This document shows positions 38,566 to 46,862 of a stretch of 64,000 bases of DNA, one piece after another. Position 1 is the first letter of the stretch. Each line of letters opens with the position of its first letter. Origin of the DNA: Brucella intermedia LMG 3301 (GTDB taxonomy: Bacteria; Pseudomonadota; Alphaproteobacteria; Rhizobiales; Rhizobiaceae); contig NZ_ACQA01000001.1 of NCBI RefSeq assembly GCF_000182645.1, positions 2,112,001 to 2,176,000 of the forward strand, written 5' to 3'. The notes below the pieces were generated by a model. That model did no database searches and was not told the origin of the DNA. It worked only from the letters and a program-made list of their open reading frames with translations. A program made the translations under genes and the position numbers.

Positions 38566-39704
38566 GGTGTCAGCTTCAGCAACCGGCCCGGATTATCGTC
38601 TTCGATCAGCCAGATGGCGCCATCCGGCCCCACCGCCACATCGCGGATACGGTTTTCCATTTCAAAGCGCTCCGCTTCGTCCGCCTTGCCGTCCTTGTCG
38701 ATCACGACACGCACCAGCGACATGACCGAAAGCCCGCCGATGAGCGCCGAACCGCGCCATTCGGGGAACATGTCACCCTCGTAGAAGGCAAGCCCGGCCG
38801 GAGCGATAACAGGCGTCCAGTACACCAATGGCGGCTCGAATTCCGGGCGTGTGCTATGGCGCGGGATCGGTCGGCCACTGTAATTGTCGCCGTTCGAGAC
38901 AAGCGGCCAGCCGTAATTGAGACCGGGCTTGATGAGGTTGAACTCGTCGCCGCCGCGCGGCCCCATCTCATGTTCCCAGAGCTTTCCATCGGGACCGAAG
39001 GCCAGCCCGTAAGGGTTACGATGGCCGGTCGACCAGGTCAGTGCCCGCACACCCTCCGCATCGGCATGCGGATTATCCTTCGGAACGGACCCGTCGAGAT
39101 TCATGCGGAGGATTTTTCCCATCGGCGCTGCATCGTCCTGCGCGGTTGCAGGCAACATGCGATCACCGACGGAGAAGAACAGATGCTTGCCGTCCGGCGC
39201 AAATGCGATAATGCCGCCCGGCTGTCCGCCACGCGCCGCCGCATCCTGCTTCCAGATGGTGGTCCTGTTCTTCAGCGCCGCCTTGCCGCCACCTTCATCC
39301 AGAACAGCGCGTGCCAGCACCACGCTGCTGCCGCTCTGAGCCGGTTCGTTATAGGAAAAATAGACCGCCTTGCTCTTCTCGAAGTCGGGCGCGGGCGCGA
39401 TATCAAGCAGACCGTTCTGACCGCCGAATGCGACTTCCGGCACGCCCTCGACGGCAATTTTGTCACCCGTTTGCGTGACAATGAAAATCTTGCCACCCTT
39501 CTCCGTCAGAAGCAGCCTGCCATCGGGCAGAAAGGCGATCGCCCATGGCGTGTCGAATTCGGCCACCGGCGTTACCGCAAACGGAGCATTTGCTGCGGCC
39601 TGCCTGCCGCCGGCGTTGATACTCTCAGCCGAAGCGTTCGCCACCGGCAGGGCGACCATCGATGCAGCCAGAACAAACGGCAGGCTAAAAAGGACACGTC
39701 GCAT
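38556..39704 (-). CDS. Secreted PQQ-dependent sugar dehydrogenase-like protein
   Basis: The 382 residues have a signal peptide (MRRVLFSLPFVLAASMVALP, cut after ASA) and a six-bladed propeller of the soluble glucose/sorbosone dehydrogenase (GSDH) family: TPWAIAFLPDGRLLLTEKGG, GQNGLLDIAPAPDF, GRILRMN-like GKILRMNLDGSVPKDN, STGHRNPYGLAFGPDGKLWE, HEMGPRGGDEFNLIKPGLNY and GWPLVS. PQQ dependence is a family property; activity or substrate is unknown. It is divergent from fba, with a 222-base intergenic region containing a palindrome. Confidence 0.85.
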   Translation of the reverse strand: MRRVLFSLPFVLAASMVALPVANASAESINAGGRQAAANAPFAVTPVAEFDTPWAIAFLPDGRLLLTEKGGKIFIVTQTGDKIAVEGVPEVAFGGQNGLLDIAPAPDFEKSKAVYFSYNEPAQSGSSVVLARAVLDEGGGKAALKNRTTIWKQDAAARGGQPGGIIAFAPDGKHLFFSVGDRMLPATAQDDAAPMGKILRMNLDGSVPKDNPHADAEGVRALTWSTGHRNPYGLAFGPDGKLWEHEMGPRGGDEFNLIKPGLNYGWPLVSNGDNYSGRPIPRHSTRPEFEPPLVYWTPVIAPAGLAFYEGDMFPEWRGSALIGGLSVMSLVRVVIDKDGKADEAERFEMENRIRDVAVGPDGAIWLIEDDNPGRLLKLTPKK

Positions 39705-39833
39705 ACTTCCTCCTCAAATCTCATCGACGGAAACAGGCGGGGTTTCCTCACTGGTTTCTTACATGGGGTTCGCAACCCGGATATAAAACCAGTTTCGGCA
39801 AAAACATGCGATGCCCGTATGAAAGACCTAAAC

Positions 39834-39855
39834 CGTTTGAAAAATATTTCAAACG
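39834..39855. promoter_or_regulatory. 22-base palindrome in the fba/dehydrogenase divergent promoter
   Basis: CGTTTGAAA, four bases, TTTCAAACG: a perfect 9-4-9 inverted repeat, 72 bases before the fba start. It looks like an operator for an unknown regulator. Confidence 0.5.
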
Positions 39856-39926
39856 TTTCAATGACTTGCGCTCGCCATAGTTTTAACCAACACTCCCTCA
39901 TCGCCTTGATAGAAGGAGCGTTGCAT

Positions 39927-40952
39927 ATGACCGAACGTCTTGAAGATATTGCGATTGCACTGGTAGCGGCAGGAAAAGGCATTCTCGCCGCCGATGAAAG
40001 TTCAGGCACCATCAAGAAGCGTTTTGACGCGATCGATCTCGGATCCACCGAAGACACGCGCCGCGACTATCGCGAAATGCTCTTCCGCGCGGACGAAGCG
40101 ATGAAGAACTATATTTCGGGTGTCATTCTGTATGATGAAACCATAAGGCAGAAGGCCAAGGACGGCACGCCGCTTGTCGAAATCATCCGCAGCGCTGGCG
40201 CGGTCCCGGGCATCAAGGTCGATGCGGGTGCAAAACCCCTCGCGGGTTTTGAAGGCGAAACTATCACCGAGGGGCTGGATGGCCTGCGCGAGCGGCTCAA
40301 TGAATATCATGCGCTTGGCGCACGTTTCGCCAAATGGCGCGCGGTGATCTCGATCTCCGACGGCCTGCCCACATGGGGGGCGGTGAAGCAGAATGCGCAG
40401 GCTCTCGCCCGCTACGCCGCCCTCTGTCAGGAAGCAAACATCGTACCGATTGTCGAACCCGAAGTGCTGATGGACGGCAAGCCGGGCAATCACACCATCG
40501 ACCGTTGTTATGACGTGACGGAATGGGTTCTCAAGACGGTATTTACGGAACTTTACGATGCCCACGTCCGGCTCGAAGGCATGATCCTGAAGCCGAACAT
40601 GGTCATCGACGGCAAGAATGCCCGCAAGGCCTCCGTGGAAGAAGTGGCGGAGAAAACCGTCCGCTGTTTCCGCAACACCGTTCCGGCAGCAGTGCCCGGC
40701 ATCGCCTTCCTTTCCGGCGGCCAGACGGGCGAAGAAGCGACAGCCCATCTGTCCGCCATGAATGCAGGCTTCGACATGCCATGGAAAATGACCTTTTCCT
40801 ATGGCCGGGCCTTGCAGGCGGCGGCACTGGAAGCCTGGGGCGGCAGGGATGAGAATATCGCAGCCGGTCAGCGTGCTTTCGCGCATCGCGCAAAGATGAA
40901 CGGCCTTGCTGCCACCGGCGGCTGGAAAAAGGAACTGGAAAAGGCGGCCTGA
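39927..40952 (+). CDS. fba: Class I fructose-bisphosphate aldolase
   Basis: A metal-independent aldolase that splits fructose-1,6-bisphosphate using a Schiff-base lysine. The 341 residues include ILAADESSGTIKKRFDAIDL, ISGVILYDETIRQKAKDGTP, VPIVEPEVLMDGKP, GMILKPNMVIDGKNAR with the Schiff-base Lys near 222, and FLSGGQTGEEATAHLSAMNA. AGAAGGAG lies eight bases before ATG 39927. Class I enzyme in a bacterium with a tkt-gap-pgk cluster is common for Brucella and relatives. Confidence 0.96.
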   Translation: MTERLEDIAIALVAAGKGILAADESSGTIKKRFDAIDLGSTEDTRRDYREMLFRADEAMKNYISGVILYDETIRQKAKDGTPLVEIIRSAGAVPGIKVDAGAKPLAGFEGETITEGLDGLRERLNEYHALGARFAKWRAVISISDGLPTWGAVKQNAQALARYAALCQEANIVPIVEPEVLMDGKPGNHTIDRCYDVTEWVLKTVFTELYDAHVRLEGMILKPNMVIDGKNARKASVEEVAEKTVRCFRNTVPAAVPGIAFLSGGQTGEEATAHLSAMNAGFDMPWKMTFSYGRALQAAALEAWGGRDENIAAGQRAFAHRAKMNGLAATGGWKKELEKAA

Positions 40953-40960
40953 GCCGCCTT

Positions 40961-41125
40961 TCATCCCTCGTGCAGATGAAAGCCGACCGCCAGCGCCATC
41001 ACCATAATGGCGATGGCGGCGATTTTCCAGAAATCGCCGCGCCGCTTCAGGCCCGGCAAGCCGAGGGGTTTGATGATGTGCAGGCCCATCAGAAGAACGA
41101 GCAGCACGGGCAGGATTTTTGTCAC
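40961..41125 (-). CDS. Small two-helix membrane protein, 54 residues
   Basis: From GTG at 41125 (GAGAGG six bases upstream) the minus strand encodes MTKILPVLLVLLMGLHIIKP, a short basic turn LGLPGLKRRGDFWK, and IAAIAIMVMALAVGFHLHEG: two hydrophobic helices joined by a positive loop. The stop is nine bases from the convergent fba stop; an AAGGCGGC/GCCGCCTT hairpin overlaps both ends. I recognise no family. The good ribosome-binding site and clean helix pattern support a real gene. Confidence 0.65.
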   Translation of the reverse strand: MTKILPVLLVLLMGLHIIKPLGLPGLKRRGDFWKIAAIAIMVMALAVGFHLHEG

Positions 41126-41385
41126 GGATCACCTCTCTGCCTCCTTGTGACGCAGACAGGTGATCGCCGCAAGACGCGCGCAGCAGACACAACCGTTTTA
41201 CCGGCATGCTTCGCCTTCATCTTAAGTTTCATGGACGAATTACCGTTGGGCGGCATAAACTGTACGCGGAGGTGATGAAAGGCGCATGGAGGAGATGGGC
41301 CGCAGGGGGCCGATCTTGCGCTTTCGTCAGCAGACTAATCATGCGCCCGCCCGCTGGCGTTGCGCGTGCTTCTGGGAGGAAGAGC

Positions 41386-43296
41386 ATGACTTCGAAATAT
41401 GCCGAAACCTATGCCGCATGGCTGGCCGATCCTGAACGCTTCTGGGCTGAAGCGGCGCAGGCAATCGACTGGTTCAAGCCATGGGATCAGGTTTTTGCGG
41501 GCGACGAAGGTGTCTATGGCCGCTGGTTCAAGGGTGCTGAGTGCAATACCTGTTATAATGCGCTCGACCGCCATGTCGCCAACGGGCGCGGCCAGCAGGT
41601 CGCGCTGATCTATGAAAGCCCTGTGACCGGCAAGGTCCGGAAATTCACCTATCGCGAACTGCTGGAGGAAGTGGAGGCGCTTTCCGCCGTCATGCTCGAC
41701 AATGGTGTGACGAAAGGCGACCGCGTTCTCATCTATATGCCGATGGTTCCCGAAGCAGCCGTCGCCATGCTGGCTGCGGCCCGCATCGGCGCCGTCCATT
41801 CCGTGGTTTTCGGCGGATTTGCCGCCAATGAGCTTGCAACCCGCATCGACGACGCCAAACCGGTGATGATCATCGCCGGGTCCTGCGGCATCGAACCGAC
41901 GCGCGTGGTGCCATATCAGGCCATGCTGGATAAAGCGATTTCACTCGCGCACCATAAAGTCGATCATTGCATCATCTTGCAGCGCGAACAGCACCGGCAC
42001 GAGCCGGTCGCAGGCCGCGACATCGACTATCGCGAAGCCGTCGATGCCGCGCGTGGCCGCCATGTCCCCTGCGTAGCCGTCGAGGCAACCGATCCGCTTT
42101 ATGTGCTCTACACCTCCGGTACGACCGGGGAGCCCAAAGGCGTCGTGCGCGACAATGGCGGGCATATGGTGGCGCTCGCCTGGTCCATGAAGCATGTTTT
42201 TGGCGTGGAGCCCGGTCAGGTATGGTGGGCGGCGTCCGATGTGGGCTGGGTCGTCGGCCATTCCTATATCGTCTATGGGCCGCTGATCCATGGCGCGACC
42301 AGCATCCTGTTCGAGGGCAAGCCGATCGGCACACCGGATGCGGGCACCTATTGGCGCATCATCGCGGAGCATGGCGTCGAGGTGATGTTCACCGCACCGA
42401 CAGCACTGCGCGCCATCAAGAAGGACGACGCTGACGGCAATTTCGTGCGCCGCTACGACCTTTCGAAGTTCCGCGCCCTTTATCTTGCTGGTGAACGCGC
42501 CGATCCGGACACGATTCACTGGGCCGAAAACCTGCTGGGCTGTCCGGTGATCGACCATTGGTGGCAGACGGAAAGCGGCTGGCCCATGGTCGCCAATCCG
42601 CTTGGCCTCGGGCTTCTGGAAACGAGATATGGTTCACCGGCCGTCTGCCTGCCGGGATATGATATCCGCGTGCTGGACGATGAAGGCCATGAACTCGAAC
42701 GCGGCCAGCTTGGCAATATCCTCATCAAGCTGCCGCTGCCGCCGGGCTGCCTGCCGACGCTCTGGAATGCTGACGAGCGCTTCCGCAAGGCCTATCTGAA
42801 CGAATTTCCGGGCTACTATAAAACCGCCGATGCGGGTTACATGGACCAGGACGGCTATCTCTACATCATGAGCCGCACCGACGACATCATCAATGTCGCT
42901 GGCCATCGCCTGTCGACGGGCGCGATGGAAGAGGTGCTTTCAAGCCATCCCGACGTCGCCGAATGCGCAGTGCTCGGCATTTCCGATCCCCTCAAGGGGC
43001 AGGTTCCCTGCGGTTTCCTGGTGTTGAAATCCAACATCGAACGCGATCCCCAGGAGGTCGAAAAGGAATGCGTCAGCATGGTGCGGGACATCATCGGCCC
43101 TGTTGCCGCCTTCCGGCTGGCGCTGACCGTCAAACGCCTGCCGAAGACGCGCTCCGGCAAGATTTTGCGTTCCACGATCCAGAAGATCGCTGACGGCGAA
43201 GAATGGAAGATGCCAGCCACAATTGACGACCCGGCTATTCTGGACGAAATCAGCACCGTTCTGCGCGAGCGTCACACTGGCTTGGCCTTCGCCTGA
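41386..43296 (+). CDS. prpE: Propionyl-CoA synthetase PrpE
   Basis: An acyl-adenylate enzyme that makes propionyl-CoA (or acetyl-CoA) from the acid, CoA and ATP. The 636 residues show the N-terminal FKPWDQVFAGDEGVYGRWFK, CYNALDRHV, the AMP-binding YVLYTSGTTGEPKGVVRDNG near residue 242, the PrpE-type block WWAASDVGWVVGHSYIVYGP, and the catalytic lysine in KTRSGKILRSTI near residue 592, often acetylated. GGGAGGA precedes ATG 41386. A hairpin lies between it and the SDR gene. Confidence 0.93.
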   Translation: MTSKYAETYAAWLADPERFWAEAAQAIDWFKPWDQVFAGDEGVYGRWFKGAECNTCYNALDRHVANGRGQQVALIYESPVTGKVRKFTYRELLEEVEALSAVMLDNGVTKGDRVLIYMPMVPEAAVAMLAAARIGAVHSVVFGGFAANELATRIDDAKPVMIIAGSCGIEPTRVVPYQAMLDKAISLAHHKVDHCIILQREQHRHEPVAGRDIDYREAVDAARGRHVPCVAVEATDPLYVLYTSGTTGEPKGVVRDNGGHMVALAWSMKHVFGVEPGQVWWAASDVGWVVGHSYIVYGPLIHGATSILFEGKPIGTPDAGTYWRIIAEHGVEVMFTAPTALRAIKKDDADGNFVRRYDLSKFRALYLAGERADPDTIHWAENLLGCPVIDHWWQTESGWPMVANPLGLGLLETRYGSPAVCLPGYDIRVLDDEGHELERGQLGNILIKLPLPPGCLPTLWNADERFRKAYLNEFPGYYKTADAGYMDQDGYLYIMSRTDDIINVAGHRLSTGAMEEVLSSHPDVAECAVLGISDPLKGQVPCGFLVLKSNIERDPQEVEKECVSMVRDIIGPVAAFRLALTVKRLPKTRSGKILRSTIQKIADGEEWKMPATIDDPAILDEISTVLRERHTGLAFA

Positions 43297-43313
43297 TCCA
43301 TTCCCGAACTATT

Positions 43314-43334
43314 GACCGGCGGTTTCCGCCGGTC
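43314..43334. terminator. Hairpin between prpE and the SDR gene
   Basis: GACCGGCGG/CCGCCGGTC with a TTT loop, 17 bases past the prpE stop. No U-tract; a partial terminator or mRNA stabiliser. Confidence 0.45.
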
Positions 43335-43362
43335 CAATCTCCACGCAAACTGGAGATCGACC

Positions 43363-44154
43363 ATGCAATTAGAAGGCAAGGTGGCCATCGTCACCGGCGC
43401 TGCCCGCGGTATTGGCTATGCCATAGCAAAACGCTTCCTGTTGGACGGTGCAAGCGTTGTCCTGTCCGACATCGACAATGCCGCAGCCATGCGCGCAGCC
43501 AGGGATCTGGAGCAGTTCGGCCCTGTGCATCCCATGGCTGCCGACGTGGGCGACAAGCTCGACATTCACAATCTCCTGACCTTCACCATAACCAATCTCG
43601 GCGAGATCGATATTCTCGTCAACAATGCGGGTATCGTGCATCAGGCGGATTTCCTCGATCTCAAGGAAGAAGATTTCGACCGCGTGATGCGGGTCAATCT
43701 CAAGGGTGCGTTTCTGTGCGGACAGGCCGTGGCCAAACGCATGGTGGAGCGCGTCGAATCGGGCGGCGATCCGGGCACAATCATCAACATGTCGTCGATC
43801 AACGCCATCTTCGGCCTGCCCGAGCAACTCGCCTATTCCGTTTCCAAGGGCGGATTGAACCAACTGACACGCTCCATGGCAGTAGCGCTCGCTCGCTGGG
43901 GGATTCGCGTCAATGCGATCGGCCCGGGCTCCATAGAGACCGACATGCTTTCCGCCGTGAACACGGACGCCGATGCCCGCAACGCGATCCTGTCGCGAAC
44001 GCCGCTCGGTCGTATCGGCCAAGCATCTGAAATTGCTTCGATAGCTTCATTTCTGGCATCGCGGGACGCGAGCTATGTGACAGGCCAGACCATCTATGCC
44101 GATGGCGGACGCCTCCCTCTCAGCTATACGGCAGCACCGCGCTACAAGGCGTGA
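43363..44154 (+). CDS. SDR family NAD(P)-dependent oxidoreductase
   Basis: A classical short-chain dehydrogenase, 263 residues: the TGxxxGIG dinucleotide motif VTGAARGIGYAIAKRF near residue 12, the NNAG motif DILVNNAGIVHQ, catalytic Ser-Tyr-Lys (NMSSINAIFGLPEQLAYSVS then KGGLNQLTRS), and the PG motif RVNAIGPGSIETDMLS. Substrate unknown. TGGAG precedes ATG 43363. It follows prpE after 66 bases. Confidence 0.88.
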   Translation: MQLEGKVAIVTGAARGIGYAIAKRFLLDGASVVLSDIDNAAAMRAARDLEQFGPVHPMAADVGDKLDIHNLLTFTITNLGEIDILVNNAGIVHQADFLDLKEEDFDRVMRVNLKGAFLCGQAVAKRMVERVESGGDPGTIINMSSINAIFGLPEQLAYSVSKGGLNQLTRSMAVALARWGIRVNAIGPGSIETDMLSAVNTDADARNAILSRTPLGRIGQASEIASIASFLASRDASYVTGQTIYADGGRLPLSYTAAPRYKA

Positions 44155-44199
44155 CGTTGCGATCCCGTCCCATTGGGACGATAATAAAGGACGGATTTG

Positions 44200-44223
44200 C
44201 TCCTGACAGATAGCTGTCAGGAG
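44200..44223. promoter_or_regulatory. 10-base palindrome upstream of the DUF1127 gene
   Basis: CTCCTGACAG, ATAG, CTGTCAGGAG: a perfect inverted repeat, 44 bases before the DUF1127 start. No T-tract follows, so an operator is likelier than a terminator. Confidence 0.5.
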
Positions 44224-44266
44224 GGGTGTGCGATACTGCGTATCCAAGGATGAGGGAGTTTTCACC

Positions 44267-44452
44267 ATGGCACTCGCAATCGCACCATTGATCGCAGTCT
44301 TGAAGGAATACAAGCGCAGGCAGGACGAACGCCGCCGGTTTATCCGCACACAGCGCGTCATCGACGGTCTGTCAAAAGACCTGCGCAAGGATCTGGGCTG
44401 GCCGGATCGTTATCTGGAACAGCGCAAAACCAGATATTGCAACGGAGAATAA
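44267..44452 (+). CDS. DUF1127 (YjiS-like) small protein
   Basis: The 61 residues are MALAIAPLIAVLKEYKRRQD, then DLRKDLGWPDRYLEQRKTRY: the C-terminal arginine/lysine DUF1127 motif seen in small alphaproteobacterial proteins of the SmaR/CcaF type, some of which bind RNA. GAGGGAG lies nine bases upstream. It ends six bases before the WYL regulator gene, so they are probably co-expressed. Confidence 0.85.
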   Translation: MALAIAPLIAVLKEYKRRQDERRRFIRTQRVIDGLSKDLRKDLGWPDRYLEQRKTRYCNGE

Positions 44453-44458
44453 AACGGA

Positions 44459-45160
44459 ATGCGCCGTGCAGACCGCCTTTTCCAGATCGTTCAGCACCTG
44501 CGCGGTGGCAGGCTTGTCACCGCGCGCCAGCTGGCCGAACGGCTGGAAGTCTCCGAACGCACCATCTACCGCGACATCTCCGACCTGCAATCGACAGGCG
44601 TCCCCATCGATGGCGAAGCAGGCGTCGGCTACATTCTGCGGCAGGGTTTCGAGTTGCCGCCGCTGATGTTCACGCGCGACGAAATCGTGGCGCTTGTCGC
44701 GGGGGCGCGCCTCATCCGCGCCTGGGGCGGTGTCTCCATGGCGCGGGGCGCGGAAGAGGCTCTCGTCAAGATCGAAGCCGTGCTGCCCAAGGAAGAGCGC
44801 GCCCGCATCACCAGCACGCAGATTCACGCGCCAACGGCGCGCATCAGCATGGACGAGCGCCGCATCATTGACGCGGTGGAACGCGCCGTCGATCAGGGCA
44901 ATGTCCTCAACATCCGCTATCGTGATCTGGAATCGCGCGAAAGCGAGCGTGATATTCGTCCGCTCGGCCTCTGGTTCTGGGGCAAGGTCTGGACGGTTAT
45001 TGGCTGGTGCGAATTGCGCAATGCTTTCCGCACATTCCGCACCGACCGCATCGTGGAGGCGAGCGACGCAGGCCGCCTCTTCCGGGCCGAACGCGGCAAG
45101 ACGCTGGCAGATTTCTACCGTCTCATGGAATTGAGCGAATATAACGCCTTCAAGGACTGA
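44459..45160 (+). CDS. YafY/WYL-domain transcriptional regulator
   Basis: The 233 residues start with an HTH_11 DNA-binding domain (MRRADRLFQIVQHLRGGRLV, TARQLAERLEVSERTIYRDI, SDLQSTGVPIDGEAGVGYIL) followed by a WYL domain with LGLWFWGKVWTVIGWCELRN and FRTFRTDRI. WYL regulators sense nucleotide or small-molecule ligands. The target is unknown; the small gene before it and the palindrome upstream are candidates. Confidence 0.85.
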   Translation: MRRADRLFQIVQHLRGGRLVTARQLAERLEVSERTIYRDISDLQSTGVPIDGEAGVGYILRQGFELPPLMFTRDEIVALVAGARLIRAWGGVSMARGAEEALVKIEAVLPKEERARITSTQIHAPTARISMDERRIIDAVERAVDQGNVLNIRYRDLESRESERDIRPLGLWFWGKVWTVIGWCELRNAFRTFRTDRIVEASDAGRLFRAERGKTLADFYRLMELSEYNAFKD

Positions 45161-45192
45161 ACACTTCGGCCACTCCCAAGCAACCGCCGCTT

Positions 45193-45238
45193 GAACCGGT
45201 TCGGCAGTCTGTTCACAACAGACCTGTCGAACCGGTTC
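45193..45238. terminator. Terminator between convergent WYL and LysR genes
   Basis: Outer arms GAACCGGTTCG / CGAACCGGTTC with an inner GTCTGT/ACAGAC stem; TCTCTTTTCC follows on the plus strand. The LysR stop (45213) and its last codons lie inside. Confidence 0.7.
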
Positions 45239-46133
45239 TCTTTTCCATCATGATCCTGACCAACTGCTCGATGACATATTGTACCCCGCGATCTTCCTGA
45301 CGGCGCTTGTGCCAGGCGATATGCAACGGAAAACCTGCAACGGGAATCGGCGGCGGGAAAGCCGCGAGGGAAGACGTGTCCTCGGGCATACAGCGCGATG
45401 GCAGCATGGCGATCATATCGGTATTGGCCAGCAATTCCGGCACCATGTCGAAATTCGGTACAACCACACCCACCCGGCGGCTTAATCCCCGCTCCGCGAG
45501 CGTGCGGTCGACCGGACTGCTGTCGTCTCCGCGCCCGGAGACGAGGATATGCGGATATTCAAGCCAGCTCTCCAGCGAGAAGGCGTTTGCTGCCGCATGA
45601 TCCCGGCGCATTGCAATAATGTAGTTCTCCTCCAGCAGCAGGCGGCGCTGAAGCTCCTTATCAGCATCAGGAAAGACGGAGAGGGCTAGATCGCTTTCTC
45701 CTGTCACGAGCGCCACCCGCGCCGCCTCGGCACCATGCCACGGTTGGACAATGATATTGATCCCCGGTGCAGTGTGCGCAAGCGTCTTCAATAGAGGCCC
45801 TATGACGAAGATGGCGGGATAGTCCGCCATGCAGACCCGTATCGTCTGCTGCAGCGACACAAGCTGCACTTCGGGCGGATCAACCAGATCGATCACCCCT
45901 GCCAGCAAAGTTTTCAGAGGAGCACGCAATGTTTCCGCTTTCGGAGTGCGCCGCATCGTGCCGCGCGTCCTTTCCAAAAGCTGGTCGTTGAACAAGGCGC
46001 GGCAGCGCTGCAAAGCATTCGATACAGCAGGCTGAGTCAGGTTAAGCCGGTCGGCGGCCCGGCTCACATGCGCTTCATCGAGAAGGGCATCCAGTACGAC
46101 GAGAAGATTGAGATCGAGCGAACGTAAATTCAT
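45213..46133 (-). CDS. LysR-family transcriptional regulator
   Basis: The 306 residues begin MNLRSLDLNLLVVLDALLDE, then the HTH with HVSRAADRLNLTQPAVSNAL QR, and a periplasmic-binding-like effector domain (VCMADYPAIFVIGPLLKTLA, GLSRRVGVVVPNFDMVPELL). The N-terminus matches the NodD/NahR/LinR group of LysR regulators. It is divergent from the quinone-reductase gene at 46220; an inverted repeat with T-N11-A geometry lies between them. It probably controls that gene. Confidence 0.9.
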   Translation of the reverse strand: MNLRSLDLNLLVVLDALLDEAHVSRAADRLNLTQPAVSNALQRCRALFNDQLLERTRGTMRRTPKAETLRAPLKTLLAGVIDLVDPPEVQLVSLQQTIRVCMADYPAIFVIGPLLKTLAHTAPGINIIVQPWHGAEAARVALVTGESDLALSVFPDADKELQRRLLLEENYIIAMRRDHAAANAFSLESWLEYPHILVSGRGDDSSPVDRTLAERGLSRRVGVVVPNFDMVPELLANTDMIAMLPSRCMPEDTSSLAAFPPPIPVAGFPLHIAWHKRRQEDRGVQYVIEQLVRIMMEKRTGSTGLL

Positions 46134-46140
46134 GAAATCA

Positions 46141-46161
46141 ATAATAGTATATATCTATTAT
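46141..46161. promoter_or_regulatory. Putative LysR operator between lysR and the quinone reductase
   Basis: ATAATAG, seven bases, CTATTAT: a perfect inverted repeat containing T-N11-A, the LysR box form. It starts eight bases from the lysR start and lies about 60 bases before the reductase start. Confidence 0.55.
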
Positions 46162-46219
46162 AAATTGGAGAAATTTAATTACTGGTGGCATCGTTTCCGT
46201 CAGCCCGAAGGAGACAACC

Positions 46220-46798
46220 ATGTCCAAGACGCTGATCTTACTTTTTCATCCCGATCTGGCACGATCCCGCGCCAACGCAACGCTTGCCGCCGCAGCTGCA
46301 AAATTGCCCGGCGTGAAGATCGTCGACATGCAGGCCGCTTATCCGCAGGGGATCGATTTCTTGAAGGATAGCGAGCGTGAAGCATCGCGACTTCTGTCGG
46401 CTGATCGCATTGTCTTGCAATTTCCGGTCCAATGGTATTCCACACCGCCGCTTCTCAAGGCGTGGCAAGATGCCGTCCTGACTCGCATGTTCTACGTTGC
46501 CTATGAGCAGGAGGGCCGCAAGCTCGAAGGGACGCCGCTCCTGATCGCCGCGACAGCAGGAAATGTCCCTGAAGCCTATCGCGAAGGCGGGCGCAACATG
46601 TTCCCCATGATTGAGCTCTTCGCCCCATTGCGGGCAACAGCGAACCGTTGCGGGCTCGGCTGGGCAGCGCCGTTTGTGCTGTATGCCGCCGACAAGATAT
46701 CAACCGAAGCGCTGGAGGATGCGGCAAACCGCTATGTGGACGCCCTCAAAGTCTGGATCGCCGCCACGTCCACTCCCAACAGCGAGGCAGCAGCTTGA
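46220..46798 (+). CDS. NAD(P)H-quinone reductase-like flavodoxin-fold protein
   Basis: The 192 residues resemble the MdaB/KefF (NQO-type) family: TLILLFHPDLARSRANATLA, ASRLLSADRIVLQFPVQWYS and TPPLLKAWQDAVLTRMFYVA, then LLIAATAGNVPEAYREGGRN. These FMN/FAD enzymes reduce quinones by two electrons, protecting against electrophiles. GGAG lies nine bases before the ATG. Divergent LysR probably regulates it. Confidence 0.85.
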   Translation: MSKTLILLFHPDLARSRANATLAAAAAKLPGVKIVDMQAAYPQGIDFLKDSEREASRLLSADRIVLQFPVQWYSTPPLLKAWQDAVLTRMFYVAYEQEGRKLEGTPLLIAATAGNVPEAYREGGRNMFPMIELFAPLRATANRCGLGWAAPFVLYAADKISTEALEDAANRYVDALKVWIAATSTPNSEAAA

Positions 46799-46805
46799 CC
46801 TGACA

Positions 46806-46831
46806 AAAAAAGCCCGGCAGAACCGGGCTTC
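46806..46831. terminator. Bidirectional terminator between the quinone reductase and trcR
   Basis: AAAAAAAGCCCGG / CCGGGCTTCTT: a stem with seven T on the minus strand, so it is strong for trcR; it also ends the plus-strand gene. Confidence 0.8.
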
Positions 46832-46862
46832 TTGCATTTCGGCAAGCGATGTCGCTTCCCGA

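Noticed and set aside
38856..40952. Extended plus-strand frame running into fba
   Set aside because: The 5' part is antisense to the dehydrogenase gene. The true fba start at 39927 has a ribosome-binding site and the family N-terminus.
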